Shown here piece after piece: positions 17,704 through 26,948 of a DNA stretch of 64,000 nucleotides. The position numbers and the translations under genes are program-made. The notes under the pieces are model-generated. The model ran no database searches and was not told the origin of the DNA. It saw nothing but the letters and a program-made list of their open reading frames with translations. Source of the stretch: DASSFG01 sp035547915. GTDB lineage: Bacteria > Planctomycetota > Planctomycetia > Pirellulales > JAICIG01. The stretch's first letter is position 1. Every line of letters begins with the position of its first letter. The stretch is from assembly GCA_035547915.1 (NCBI GenBank), contig DASZTS010000015.1:248001-312000 (forward strand), in the 5' to 3' direction.

Positions 17704-18051
17704 TTGCCACTTTTCTTGATCGACACACGGCCGCCCGCGACCTCAATCAGAACCTCGGAAGCCCGCCGGCTTCGCCGAGACCGAACAGCGGACGAAAGCG
17801 GCAACGCCGGCGCAGGCGGCACCCGACGCCGCTGCCGCCACGGCGGACGCTCTGTCGGTGCCGATCGTGACGGTCGCAATGGTGGCCTTGACGGGCAGAC
17901 GGGTTGCCAGGCGGCCAGGTTTTGTCCATCCTTCTTCGATCCCATCCAGGCCGTCGCCTCTTGACTTCGGACTCGAGAGTTTGGACTGTGGAGGCTTGTA
18001 ACGACCGCCAATCGCCCCGGCCCGCCCTTCCCCTACCGTTTCGGAGCCCTC
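17704..18051. other. Intergenic region, ftsK/aldolase divergent promoters
   Basis: There is no convincing gene in this 348 bp gap between two divergent genes. It must hold the promoters of ftsK (minus) and the HpcH/HpaI aldolase (plus). The open frames that cross it are antisense to ftsK and have no start signals. I see no clear palindrome or RNA element. Confidence 0.5.
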
Positions 18052-18849
18052 ATGAAAACAAACCCCGTCAAACGTCTGTTACGCGAAGGCAAGCCGACCT
18101 TCGGCACCTGGCTGTCGCTCGGTGATCTCTATGCGACCCGCGTGCTGGCGCGGAGCGGCTTCGATTGGCTCACGCTCGATATCGAGCATTCGGCGATCGA
18201 TTGGTCGCAGGCGGCCATGATCTTCGCGGCCATCGCCGACGCCGGCTGCGTGCCGCTGGCCCGCGTTCCCAAGGGAAACCACGATTACATCAAGCGCGTC
18301 CTGGATGGCGGGGCGTGGGGCATCGTCGTGCCGATGGTCGACACGATCGAGCAGGCCCAGATCGCCGTCCGCGCGGCCAAGTATCCGCCGGTGGGCAATC
18401 GCAGCCTGGGGGGCGGCATGCACGCCATGAACTTCGACACCTCGTCGGGCGAGTACTTCAAGCGGGCCAACGATGAGATCCTGGTCGTCTTGCAGACCGA
18501 GAGTCCCACCGGTGTGAAGAATGCCGAGGAGATCTACAGCTTGCCCGGCGTCGATGCCATCTTCGTCGGCCCGGTCGATCTGCGAGCCAACATGCGTTCG
18601 CCCGACGGCCGCGAAGCGACCGACGCCGAGATGGAAGAAATGCTGGCGCGCGTGGTAGCCACCGGCAAGAAGGTTGGCACACCGACCGGCATGCACACGA
18701 TGGATACCAAGGCCGCGCTCGCCCGCGCCGAGCAGGGAATGCAGTTCATCGCCATCGGCAGCGAGTTGCGGTTCATGACCCAGCGGGCGCTGGAAGTCGT
18801 CCGAGCGGTACGACCCGAATTGGGCGACAAGGACCTGGCGCGCTATTGA
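18052..18849 (+). CDS. HpcH/HpaI family aldolase
   Basis: A class II, metal-dependent pyruvate aldolase of 265 residues. It shows GTWLSLGDLYATRVLARSGF, then WLTLDIEHSAID with the catalytic His, GIVVPMVDTIEQA, VLLQTES-like ILVVLQTES (metal Glu), and IFVGPVDLRANM (metal Asp). Relatives cleave 4-hydroxy-2-oxoheptanedioate, 2-keto-3-deoxy-L-rhamnonate or 2-dehydro-3-deoxyglucarate into pyruvate and an aldehyde. The neighbours do not show which substrate applies. It stands alone and ends 78 bp before a family-1 repeat. Confidence 0.85.
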   Translation: MKTNPVKRLLREGKPTFGTWLSLGDLYATRVLARSGFDWLTLDIEHSAIDWSQAAMIFAAIADAGCVPLARVPKGNHDYIKRVLDGGAWGIVVPMVDTIEQAQIAVRAAKYPPVGNRSLGGGMHAMNFDTSSGEYFKRANDEILVVLQTESPTGVKNAEEIYSLPGVDAIFVGPVDLRANMRSPDGREATDAEMEEMLARVVATGKKVGTPTGMHTMDTKAALARAEQGMQFIAIGSELRFMTQRALEVVRAVRPELGDKDLARY

Positions 18850-18927
18850 GCGGGCGTAAAGGCAAGCGGTGGTCGCGATCGCGTGGCGGTGGGCTGCACC
18901 CGAACCGCACGCACTCTGGAGTCCGAC

Positions 18928-19032
18928 TTAGAGCAACCGACAAAACCGGATCGAGCTCCACAAAAATCGGCGTTTCACGGCCGATTTTTCGCCCACGGCG
19001 CTCCGGCTTCCCGGTTCTGTCAGCCGCTCTTA
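18928..19032 (-). repeat. Family-1 palindromic element, copy 2
   Basis: The 99 bp body (18931-19029) is the reverse complement of copy 1, with only a few differences. It keeps the inner AAAAATCGGC/GCCGATTTTT stem. TTA flanks both sides (18928-18930 and 19030-19032). The last base of the right TTA is also the A of the ATG at 19032, so the element abuts the start of the interrupted gene downstream and occupies its 5' leader. Confidence 0.85.
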
Positions 19033-19712
19033 TGGTCTCATACAGTGTTGTTGCCGTCTGTCTGCTACTTCCGACATTTGCTGAACCGGACGGAAGGCGG
19101 CCGCCCGCCGAAGTGGAGCACGTTGTCGAGAAACCGAAACGCGGCGAGCAACTGGGGACGAAATCATACAGCCCCAGCAACGCAGAATCGCCCTTCTTCA
19201 AGAAGTTAGATCAGGCCGAGGTGATCACCGGTGGCTTCGCAGGGCCGTACGACATTCATGACAAAGAAGGCAAGTATGTCGGTTGGTTTGGCATTGTGCG
19301 GGAGGTCAACGAAGATCCAGCCCAGCAGCAAACCATGTTGACCGTCGAGCATAAATACTTCGACGGCCTGACCGACGTGCACATCCAGGCAGTCTCGTTC
19401 AATGGCGACGGCGATTTCCGAGTTGTCGTGACCGGCGTTGGACACAAGATCGAGCCACTGTCGCTGGTAAAGGTTTACGGGACCGTAGCGAAGGCTGCCA
19501 AGAAGGACGAACTGCCGACGGTGGATGCTGCCTTCATCCGTGATTGACACTGGGGGACCTTCACCTTCCTGGTAGCGGCGGGCGACCAACACGGCAGTGA
19601 GAAATGGCGGAAGCTCAACAAGGTCGATCTGGACGACATCTACGATCCCTACCCAAACGACCAATACTACGAACAGCGGCTGGGGAAACGTCCCAAAAAC
19701 GCGGCCCGCTAG
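19032..19712 (+). pseudogene. Secreted protein gene interrupted by an in-frame TGA
   Basis: Reading from ATG 19032 gives a hydrophobic signal-like start (VVAVCLLLPTFA) and about 170 residues, up to TGA at 19545-19547. The same frame then stays open for another 54 residues (HWGTFTFLVAAGDQHGSEKW ... DDIYDPYPNDQYYEQRLGKR) to TAG 19710-19712. The composition of this tail is protein-like and keeps the style of the upstream part. Tail residues WGTFTFL directly after the TGA suggest the lost codon was TGG (Trp). The 5' side carries a family-1 element and no ribosome-binding site. A recent nonsense mutation is the simplest reading; recoding or a sequencing error are alternatives. Confidence 0.65.
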
Positions 19713-19726
19713 ACGCCACGCGGCCG

Positions 19727-20833
19727 TCACACTGCCGGCCGATGTGCCAATTCACGTAACACCTCGATCCCACGGTCGATCGTGTTGTCGCTCGCGGCGT
19801 ACGAAATGCGCACATGCGTGTCGCGCCCGCTGAAGATGCCGCCGGGAATGATGAGCAGCTCGCGTTGAATCGCGGCCGCGACGAATTCCTGCCCGGTGCC
19901 CCAGGGCACTTTGGGAAAGGCATAAAAAGCGCCGCCGGGCATGACCATTTCGTACAAGTCGCCGATGCCGGCCAGCAGCCGGTCTCGCTTGACCTTGTAG
20001 TCTGCGATATGCGGCGACATGTCGACATCGAGCGCGGTCGCGCCGGCCCATTGGGCCGGTTGGGGCGCGCAGACGAACGTATATTGCTGTAACTTGAGCA
20101 TGGCGTCGACCACCATCCGCGGGCCGTGGACGAATCCCAACCGCCAGCCGGTGACGCCGTAGGTCTTGCTAAACCCGTCGACGACGATCGTTTCCTCGTT
20201 GAAGCGCGCCGGCGAGATGAACGGCTCGTAGCAGAAGCTGCGGTAGATCTCGTCGCTCACCAAGGCGATGCCGCGCTCGGCCGCCAACGCGGCCAGCTCG
20301 CGGATCTCGCTCTCGCTGGCCACGACACCGGTTGGGTTGCTCGGGCTGTTGAAGAGGATGAGTTTTGTGCGCGGTGTGAGCACCGCTCGCAGCCGGTCGA
20401 AGTCGATGCGGAAGTCGGGATAGGTGTCGAGCTTGATGCACACCCCACCGGCCAGTTCGACCAACGCCGGATAGCTGACGAAGTACGGATCGAAGACGAT
20501 GACTTCGTCGCCCGGATTGACCACGGCGAGCAGGGCCAACACCAAGCCGCCGCTGGTGCCGCTGGTGACGAAGACCTGCCGATCGGCGTGGCGGAATTCG
20601 GCCGCCACGCGGGCTTGCAGTTTATCTCGCAGCACGGGCATGCCCTGGCTCAGGGCGTAACCGTTCTTGTTCGCCTCGATCGCCCCGATCGCCGCCCGCT
20701 TGATCTCGGCCGGCACCTCGAAGTCGGGCTGGCCGATCGACAGATTGATCGGGTTGCGCATCTGGCTCGCCATGTCGAACACCTTGCGGATGCCCGAGCT
20801 GTCGAAGTGCGCCATGCGGTCGGCGATTTGCAT
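19727..20833 (-). CDS. Class I PLP-dependent aminotransferase
   Basis: A 368-residue fold-type I aminotransferase of the aspartate aminotransferase subgroup. It shows NLSIGQPDFEVP, NGYALSQGMPVLRD, FVTSGTSGGLVLALLAVVNPGDEV, FNSPSNPTGVV, LVSDEIYRSF (Asp and Tyr holding PLP), then VDGFSKTYGVTGWRLGF, where Lys forms the Schiff base. The C-terminal Arg that binds the substrate carboxylate lies in THVRISYAAS. Amino donor specificity cannot be read from the sequence. It converges on the interrupted gene and diverges from the next gene. Confidence 0.88.
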   Translation of the reverse strand: MQIADRMAHFDSSGIRKVFDMASQMRNPINLSIGQPDFEVPAEIKRAAIGAIEANKNGYALSQGMPVLRDKLQARVAAEFRHADRQVFVTSGTSGGLVLALLAVVNPGDEVIVFDPYFVSYPALVELAGGVCIKLDTYPDFRIDFDRLRAVLTPRTKLILFNSPSNPTGVVASESEIRELAALAAERGIALVSDEIYRSFCYEPFISPARFNEETIVVDGFSKTYGVTGWRLGFVHGPRMVVDAMLKLQQYTFVCAPQPAQWAGATALDVDMSPHIADYKVKRDRLLAGIGDLYEMVMPGGAFYAFPKVPWGTGQEFVAAAIQRELLIIPGGIFSGRDTHVRISYAASDNTIDRGIEVLRELAHRPAV

Positions 20834-20993
20834 GTCATTAGTGTAGAAGGGAAATGGTTTGGTTCCAGTCTAAACGCAGACGAAGAGAGACATTGTCCAC
20901 CCGGCCTGGTCGATCCCACGCGCCCGCCGTACGAGCATGGTAAAATGGACCGCGAAGAGAAGCGCCACGAGAGTTCCCTCCCATACCTCCAGC

Positions 20994-21776
20994 ATGTCGT
21001 TGATTACCCTGACCACCGACTTCGGCATCGGAAGTCCCTACGTGGCGACCATGAAAGGGGTGATCTGGTCGATCCATCCGGAGGCACGGGTGGTCGACAT
21101 CACGCACGCGATCCCGCCGCAGAATATTCGCGCTGGTGCTCTCGCGCTCGAGGATACGACGCCCTGGTTTCCGCCGGGCTCGATCCACGTTGCCGTTGTC
21201 GATCCGGGGGTGGGAAGCGAGCGCCGGATCGTGTACGCCGAGATCGAAGGGCGACATTATGTCGCCCCTGATAATGGCCTGTTGAGCCGCTTGGCCGCCC
21301 GACACGAGCCAAGTAGAATAGTCGCCGTCGAGGCACCGGAGTTCTGGTTGCCGCGAATATCGGCCACGTTCCATGGTCGCGATATCATGGCACCGGTGGC
21401 CGCGCGACTGAGTCGGGGGCTCGCCGCCGAGCGCTTAGGAACACCCCTCGACAAGCTGATATCCATTACCTGGCCGGAGGTTGTTATTTTGCCCCGTTCG
21501 CTTCGTGGCTCGGTCGAGTCGATCGACTCCTTCGGCAACCTGATCACCGACATCACCGAGGCCATGCTGGCCGACGTGCCCCGCGATGAGAGCGTGCGCA
21601 TCATCTGCGACGAGCACGAAACCTTGGGAATCTTTCGTACCTATGCCGACCAGCCGCCGGCAACCTTGTTAGCGATCATCGGTTCCAGCGGTCGCCTGGA
21701 GCTGGCGATCGTCGAGGAGAACGCCGCCGCCATGCTCGGCATCCGCGCCGGCGCCCCGGTCGAGGTGACCTGGTAG
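20994..21776 (+). CDS. SAM hydroxide adenosyltransferase (DUF62)
   Basis: Members of this family hydrolyse S-adenosylmethionine to adenosine and methionine, using an activated hydroxide. The 260 residues start MSLITLTTDFG and contain the hallmark DPGVGSERR, APDNGLLS and SFGNLITDI segments. They match the two-domain architecture shared with fluorinase and chlorinase. I chose ATG 20994 because LITLTTDFG is the canonical start; a 19-residue extension upstream is unlikely. A halogenase is unlikely, as the length and context are those of the hydrolases. Confidence 0.88.
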   Translation: MSLITLTTDFGIGSPYVATMKGVIWSIHPEARVVDITHAIPPQNIRAGALALEDTTPWFPPGSIHVAVVDPGVGSERRIVYAEIEGRHYVAPDNGLLSRLAARHEPSRIVAVEAPEFWLPRISATFHGRDIMAPVAARLSRGLAAERLGTPLDKLISITWPEVVILPRSLRGSVESIDSFGNLITDITEAMLADVPRDESVRIICDEHETLGIFRTYADQPPATLLAIIGSSGRLELAIVEENAAAMLGIRAGAPVEVTW

Positions 21777-21837
21777 CTTTCACACCCGGTGGCCCGAACG
21801 CCGCCGAGTGGCGCGCCTTTGAGTTTTACGAGGTGCA

Positions 21838-21963
21838 TCATTGACCGGCGAGTACCCTTGCCGCGACCCGGAAGCCGTGCGAGTCACGTGGTCGAAGGAT
21901 GCGGTGATGAGGTGACGCACCGACCCGGAAGGCGCGCGAGTAGCGGCCGCCGTCGGCCACCCG
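21838..21963 (-). pseudogene. Possible remnant of an FGE-sulfatase (SUMF1) domain gene
   Basis: The minus-strand reading of about 42 codons gives RVADGGRYSRAFRVGASPHH, then RDSHGFRVAARV and a stop. This echoes the end of formylglycine-generating-enzyme domains (R-V-x-R-G-G-S-W ... G-F-R-V-A). The first part of the domain is missing: the frame upstream has no SUMF1 features. The rest of the 330 bp gap (21777-22106) holds nothing recognisable. I regard it as a decayed 3' fragment, with moderate doubt. Confidence 0.35.
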
Positions 21964-22106
21964 TTTGCCTTCTCCCGTCAGGCAACCTTGGATATGCTGT
22001 AACAAGAGGTCGCGGAGTATGCGATCCTTGCGCGGCGTTATGCCCGGATCGTTTCTTGCCGGCCTCTGATGGGGAGTAGCTTGCACACCCTCCGACGGAC
22101 CAGGCT

Positions 22107-23975
22107 ATGAGAAGTTCGTTGTTTGTGGCCGCCCTTGCGCCCTTTCTCTGTCTGTTGGCGGATGCTCCGTACGGAGCCTCGAGGACGTGGTCCGCCGATG
22201 TGGCCAACGTCGATGCAGATGAGCCGACGACCGACTCGAATCGGGCCACGGCTCGCGCCAAGATGATCGAGGGCCTGATCGCGCAGCTCGGCGGCGACGA
22301 TTTCTTTGCCCGCGAGCGGGCACAGCAGGAACTGGCTGCGATCGGCATCGAATCGTTCGACGCCTTGAGCGAGGCCGCCGAGAACAACGACGACGTGGAA
22401 GTCCAACTGCGTGCCCGCTACCTGGTGCGCATGATGCGGTTGGCCTCGGTGCTGGAAAGCGATCCGCCCGAGATCAAGAACCTGCTGGGCGACTATGAGA
22501 GCCGCGGCGAGGCAGACCGCATCGAGCGGATCAAGCAGGTGGCTACCCTGAGCGACGACAAAGGGCTATCGGTGCTCTGCCGACTGGTGCGGTTCGAGCG
22601 TTCGCCGATCTTGTCGAAAGAGGCCGCGGCCGCCATCCTCGTGCAAAAATGGCCAGCCGACAAAGTGGCTGCCGAACGCCGCGCCGAGATGATCCGTCGC
22701 GGTATCGGGCAGAGCGCGCGTCCCGCCGCCGCCTGGTTGGTGTGCTATCTCGACGGCTGGCGAGATCCCGCCGCGGCCGTCGGGCAATGGCAAAGGCTGG
22801 TGGCCGCCGAAGAACGCCGCGCGATCGAGGCGCCACACCAGACCCGCCCCGACATCCTATCCGCGATGTGGCGCGTGCACGCCGTCCTTTTGCGCAGAGC
22901 GGGGCGCGAGCTGGAAGCCGAGCGGGTCCTTTCGCGGCTGATCGATCGCGAGGAGATGTCCATCGCGGCAGACACGCTCGAGGAGCTGCTTCGCTGGTTG
23001 GTGAGCGAGCGCGCGTTCGGTGCGGTCGATCGCCTCATCGAGAGATTTTCCCAACGGTTCGCGGACGACCCGATCTTGCTCTACTCGCTGGCCGACGCGC
23101 GGAAGGCGCAGGACCGAGACGATCTGGCGCGGCAGGCGGTCGCCGAGGCGTTGGCGATCGACGTGGAGGGGGATGCCGAGAAAGCGTCGCAGCAACATTG
23201 GCGCGTGGCGAGTGAATTGATGCGGCGGCATCATTGGCGCTGGGCCGAAGGCGAATTCCGCCGCGTCGCCGAATTGGCGCCGCGCAACAATCGCTTTTCG
23301 ATCGACGCCCGCGTCCGGCTCGGAGAAGCACTGCACGATCGCGGTGCCGACGGCGAGGCCGCGACCGTGCTCGAAGAGGTCGTGGTCGATATGGATAAGA
23401 ACCATCAAGACAACAACGAGGAAGAGAACACGGGCCGCACCATCGCGGGAACTCGCGCCCGCATGCACTTTTTCTTCGCCTGTAGTCTGACAAAGCCCGA
23501 TCAACAGAACGAGCGCATTCAACGCCTGCTCGACGCGGTGCAAGAGGACCGTACCGATGCCGATGCCCTGATCGCCCTGTATCGCATCGAAGGGCTCGAT
23601 CCGCCCTTGGTGGAGCAGAATCGCAAGCGCATCGGCGAGGCGGCTGAAATCTTCCGCCAACAGATCCAACAGCAGCCTGACGATCCGACGCCATATAACC
23701 AGTTCGCCTGGTTGGTTGCCAACACCGAAGGCGACTATAAGGAGGCGCTGCAATACAGCGAGAAATCGCTGGAGCTGGTGCGCACGAATCCGCGCTTCGC
23801 CGGCAGCGAGGCCAGTTTTCTCGATACGCTCGGCCGTTGCTACTACGCGGTGGGCGACCTCGAGAACGCCGTCAAGACACAGGCGAAAGCGGTCGAAATC
23901 GATCCGGAATCGGGGCTGATGTCGAGTCAACTCGAGATCTTCCGCCAGGCATTGGAGAAGTCGAAGAAGCCGTGA
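22107..23975 (+). CDS. Secreted TPR/HEAT-repeat protein
   Basis: A 622-residue protein with an N-terminal signal peptide (SLFVAALAPFLCLLADAPYGA). Residues about 50-200 resemble HEAT-like helical repeats (DDFFARERAQQELAAIG, found in many planctomycete proteins). Residues about 270-610 are TPR-like helix pairs. The last ones (YNQFAWLVANTEGDYKEALQ, LDTLGRCYYAVGDLENAVKT) are clear TPRs. It probably acts as a protein-interaction scaffold outside the cytoplasm; the partner is unknown. Its TGA stop overlaps the next gene's start by one base, so the two are probably cotranscribed. Confidence 0.7.
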   Translation: MRSSLFVAALAPFLCLLADAPYGASRTWSADVANVDADEPTTDSNRATARAKMIEGLIAQLGGDDFFARERAQQELAAIGIESFDALSEAAENNDDVEVQLRARYLVRMMRLASVLESDPPEIKNLLGDYESRGEADRIERIKQVATLSDDKGLSVLCRLVRFERSPILSKEAAAAILVQKWPADKVAAERRAEMIRRGIGQSARPAAAWLVCYLDGWRDPAAAVGQWQRLVAAEERRAIEAPHQTRPDILSAMWRVHAVLLRRAGRELEAERVLSRLIDREEMSIAADTLEELLRWLVSERAFGAVDRLIERFSQRFADDPILLYSLADARKAQDRDDLARQAVAEALAIDVEGDAEKASQQHWRVASELMRRHHWRWAEGEFRRVAELAPRNNRFSIDARVRLGEALHDRGADGEAATVLEEVVVDMDKNHQDNNEEENTGRTIAGTRARMHFFFACSLTKPDQQNERIQRLLDAVQEDRTDADALIALYRIEGLDPPLVEQNRKRIGEAAEIFRQQIQQQPDDPTPYNQFAWLVANTEGDYKEALQYSEKSLELVRTNPRFAGSEASFLDTLGRCYYAVGDLENAVKTQAKAVEIDPESGLMSSQLEIFRQALEKSKKP

Positions 23976-24772
23976 TGAAGCGCGTCTGTGCGGGGGAATT
24001 GGAATTTGGCGTGGTCGATCAAGGGGCCGGGCGTCCGCTCGTGTTCGTACACGGATTTCCGCTGAGCCACGCCATGTGGAACGCGCAGATCCCCGTCTTC
24101 TCGGGCGAACATCGCGTGATCGCTCCCGACCTGCGCGGCTTCGGCTCCAGTGTCGACACCGAAGGCACGGTGACGATGGAGGATTTCGCCGACGACCTCG
24201 CCCTGATCCTCGATCGGCTCGAAGTGGGCGAACCGGTGGTTCTGTGTGGGCTGTCAATGGGCGGCTACATCGCTTGGCAGTTCGTCCGCAAATATCGGTC
24301 GCGCTTGTGCGGGCTCGTGCTGTGCGACACGCGCGCCTCGGCCGACGTTCCCGAAGTGGTCGAGAATCGGCTGAAGGTCGCCAAACTGGTCATCGAGAAC
24401 GGCACACAGCCTGTTGCCGAGCTGATGCTGCCCAAGGCGTTCGGACCGAAGACGTTCGCCGAGCGGCCCCAAGTCGTCGAGAGTGTGCGGTCGATGATGA
24501 TCGCGTCGGATCCGACGGGCGTGGCCGCGGCCTCGCGCGGCATGGCCACGCGGCCCGATATGACGTCGCTGTTGCCTTCGATCGATCTACCCACACTCGT
24601 TGTCGTGGGTGCCGATGACGTGCTCACGCCAGCGGATGAGATGCGCCGCATGGCGGCTGCCATTCCCCGGGCACAGTTCAAGCTGATACCCGAAGCCGGC
24701 CACTTGGCGCCGCTGGAGAATCCGTCGGTGTTCAACGCCACACTGGCGAGCTTCTTGGACGAGATCAAGTAG
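23975..24772 (+). CDS. Alpha/beta hydrolase
   Basis: A 265-residue alpha/beta hydrolase. The oxyanion-hole motif is FVHGFPLS near residue 25, and the nucleophile elbow is GLSMGG (Ser) near residue 91. A catalytic Asp lies in VVGADDVLTP and the His in EAGHLAPLE at the C-terminus. The sequence resembles the pimeloyl-ester esterase/haloperoxidase-like group. ATG 23975 overlaps the preceding stop, and GTG 23972 is an alternative. The substrate cannot be inferred. Confidence 0.85.
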   Translation: MKRVCAGELEFGVVDQGAGRPLVFVHGFPLSHAMWNAQIPVFSGEHRVIAPDLRGFGSSVDTEGTVTMEDFADDLALILDRLEVGEPVVLCGLSMGGYIAWQFVRKYRSRLCGLVLCDTRASADVPEVVENRLKVAKLVIENGTQPVAELMLPKAFGPKTFAERPQVVESVRSMMIASDPTGVAAASRGMATRPDMTSLLPSIDLPTLVVVGADDVLTPADEMRRMAAAIPRAQFKLIPEAGHLAPLENPSVFNATLASFLDEIK

Positions 24773-24808
24773 GGCGCTACGATGGGCGATTCAACGTGAG
24801 CCCTCTGC

Positions 24809-26197
24809 ATGTCTAAGCGCGATCGGCTACGAGTGGGCAACGGCGCCGGGTTCCTGGGCGATCATCTGGACGCACCACGGCGGCTCGTCGAATCGGCCGA
24901 GCTCGATTACCTGACGCTCGAATACCTCGCCGAGCTGACCCTGTCGATCCTCGCGCGGCTGCGCGAGAAAGACCCACGGGCCGGCTACGCCGCAGACTTT
25001 TTGACCGTGTTGGGCAGCTTATTGCCGGCGCTTAAAGTTCAAACGGGACTCAAGATTGTGACCAATGCCGGCGGTATGAACCCGCGGGCCTGTGCCCGGG
25101 CCGCCGGCGCGACGCTGACGACAGCCGGTCTGTCTGAGGCAACCATCGGCGTGGTGACCGGCGACGACGTGCTGCCTCGGCTGGACGAGTTGCAGCGTGC
25201 CGGCTGTGAGCTGGCGAATCTCGACACCGGACGACCTCTGACGGACCTGAAAGGGGACGTGGTCAGCGCCAACGTCTATCTCGGCGCCCAACCGATCGCG
25301 GCGGCACTGGCCGAGGGCGCCAGGGTGGTCGTCACCGGACGGGTCGCCGATGCTTCGTTGACGGTCGGCCCCGCCGTTCATGAGTTTGGCTGGGCGTGGA
25401 ACGATTGGGAGCGATTGGCGGGCGCCAGCGTCGCCGGGCACTTGATCGAGTGCGGCAGCCAGGCGACCGGCGGATTCTATACCCATTGGCCCGAGCTTGA
25501 ACTGGCCGACGTGGGTTACCCCATTGCGGAGCTAGCCGACGATGCAACCTGCACAATTACCAAACCGGTCGGCTCGGGGGGCCGAGTGAGCCGCGAAACC
25601 GTCACCGAACAACTTGTGTACGAGATCGGCGACCCGGCTCACTATCTAACACCCGACGTCGACGTCGATTTTACGACGGTCGACGTGGTTGAAATGGGTA
25701 ATGACCGCGTGATCGTGCGCGGCGCGACCGGCCGTCCCGCACCGGAACAGTACAAGGTTTCATTGGCCTATCGCGCCGGGTATTTCGCCAGCGGCCAGAT
25801 GCTGTGCTGCGGGCGCGACGCGGTCGGGAAGGCCAAAACGTGTGCGCAGATCATGCTAGGCCGGCTGCGAGCCGCCGGCTACGAGCCGGACGGATGGCAC
25901 GTCGAATGTCTGGGAGCGGGCGACGCCACGCCGGGTCCGCGGGCGCTGCCCACCGACCTCTACGAAGTCATGTTGCGGGTGACGGTCCGCGATCGGCGTC
26001 GCGAAGCGGTTGAACGGTTTTCGCGCGAGCTCGCGCCGCTGACCACGAGCGGGCCGGCCGGGTTGGCAGGTTATGCCGCCGGTCGTCCGCAGGTTCGCCC
26101 GCTCTTCGCGTACTGGCCGACTCTCGTACCGCGCGAGCTCGTCCCGGCTCGCCACGAGACACGCACGGCCGCTGAGTGGATGAAAGACGACGCATGA
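24809..26197 (+). CDS. AtuA-like (DUF1446) family protein
   Basis: A 462-residue homologue of AtuA, the acyclic terpene utilisation protein family. Typical motifs are the N-terminal RVGNGAGFLGD, ELDYLTLEYLAELTLSILAR, KIVTNAGGMNPRA, VVTGRVADASLTVGP and the GGRVSRETVTEQLVYEIGDP segment. AtuA's biochemical activity is not firmly established, so I do not assign a reaction. The gene overlaps the Mut7-C gene by 4 bases (ATGA), so the two are translationally coupled. Confidence 0.8.
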   Translation: MSKRDRLRVGNGAGFLGDHLDAPRRLVESAELDYLTLEYLAELTLSILARLREKDPRAGYAADFLTVLGSLLPALKVQTGLKIVTNAGGMNPRACARAAGATLTTAGLSEATIGVVTGDDVLPRLDELQRAGCELANLDTGRPLTDLKGDVVSANVYLGAQPIAAALAEGARVVVTGRVADASLTVGPAVHEFGWAWNDWERLAGASVAGHLIECGSQATGGFYTHWPELELADVGYPIAELADDATCTITKPVGSGGRVSRETVTEQLVYEIGDPAHYLTPDVDVDFTTVDVVEMGNDRVIVRGATGRPAPEQYKVSLAYRAGYFASGQMLCCGRDAVGKAKTCAQIMLGRLRAAGYEPDGWHVECLGAGDATPGPRALPTDLYEVMLRVTVRDRRREAVERFSRELAPLTTSGPAGLAGYAAGRPQVRPLFAYWPTLVPRELVPARHETRTAAEWMKDDA

Positions 26198-26919
26198 ACG
26201 CGGAGTTCGACCCGTTGCTGCGTGATCGGGTCGAACAGGTGTTTCGTGGCCTGCTGTGGCGAATCGGGGCTCGGCCGCTCGCCGGCGCGGTCGACGCCTT
26301 GGTCGACGAAGTCATTGCGGCGAGCGCGGAGCAGTCGATCGACCTGGCCTTTGGCGAGGCTTATCGTCGCACCAGGGAGCAGGTTTTGGAGCGACTCTCC
26401 AGCAAGGCGGGGCAGCATAAGAGGCTGTTGGAGATCACGATCGCACCGGTGCCGCCAAGAGCGGGTCCCGATTTTCAGAACGACGCGGGCTTGGGCGGCC
26501 TGGCTCGTTGGCTGCGCGCCGCCGGTTACGATGCGGCCTTCTGGCCCGGCATCGACGACGATGACCTGCTCCGCAAGATGACCGCCAGCGGCGCGATCCT
26601 GCTGACCAGCGATCGTCGGCTGATGGAACGAGGAGTGATCACCTCGGGCGCCATCGCCGCGCTGCTCGTGCCCGTCAGCCTGGGGAAACGCGAGCAGTTC
26701 GCTTATGTCCGTGCGGCGTTGGAACTGCCACTCAAGGCGGCACGCTGCATGGCCTGCGGCGGCGGATTGTCGCCGGTCGATAAAGCGTCGGTGCGCGATC
26801 GCATTCCTCCGCGCACCTATCCCTGGCTCGACGACTACTATCTTTGCCAGCGCTGCCACAAGCTCTTCTGGGAAGGGACGCACTGGCAGCGAATCAAAGA
26901 GACCCTCAAGACCACTTGA
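26194..26919 (+). CDS. Mut7-C RNase domain protein
   Basis: A 241-residue protein. The C-terminal half is a PIN-like Mut7-C domain (DAGLGGLARWLRAAGYDAAFW; ILLTSDRRLMERGV). It is followed by a zinc-ribbon-like region with CMACGG and CQRCHK, the two Cys pairs usual in this family. The N-terminal 80 residues are helical and unassigned. ATG 26194 overlaps the stop of the AtuA-like gene. The family is predicted to be ribonucleases; the target is unknown. The link with AtuA is not obvious. Confidence 0.82.
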   Translation: MNAEFDPLLRDRVEQVFRGLLWRIGARPLAGAVDALVDEVIAASAEQSIDLAFGEAYRRTREQVLERLSSKAGQHKRLLEITIAPVPPRAGPDFQNDAGLGGLARWLRAAGYDAAFWPGIDDDDLLRKMTASGAILLTSDRRLMERGVITSGAIAALLVPVSLGKREQFAYVRAALELPLKAARCMACGGGLSPVDKASVRDRIPPRTYPWLDDYYLCQRCHKLFWEGTHWQRIKETLKTT

Positions 26920-26948
26920 TGCGATTCCCGCGGGGCATCCGAGCGGCC

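Noticed and set aside
15931..17964. Long plus-strand ORF opposite ftsK
   Set aside because: It is antisense to the conserved FtsK reading frame and its product has no recognisable domain.
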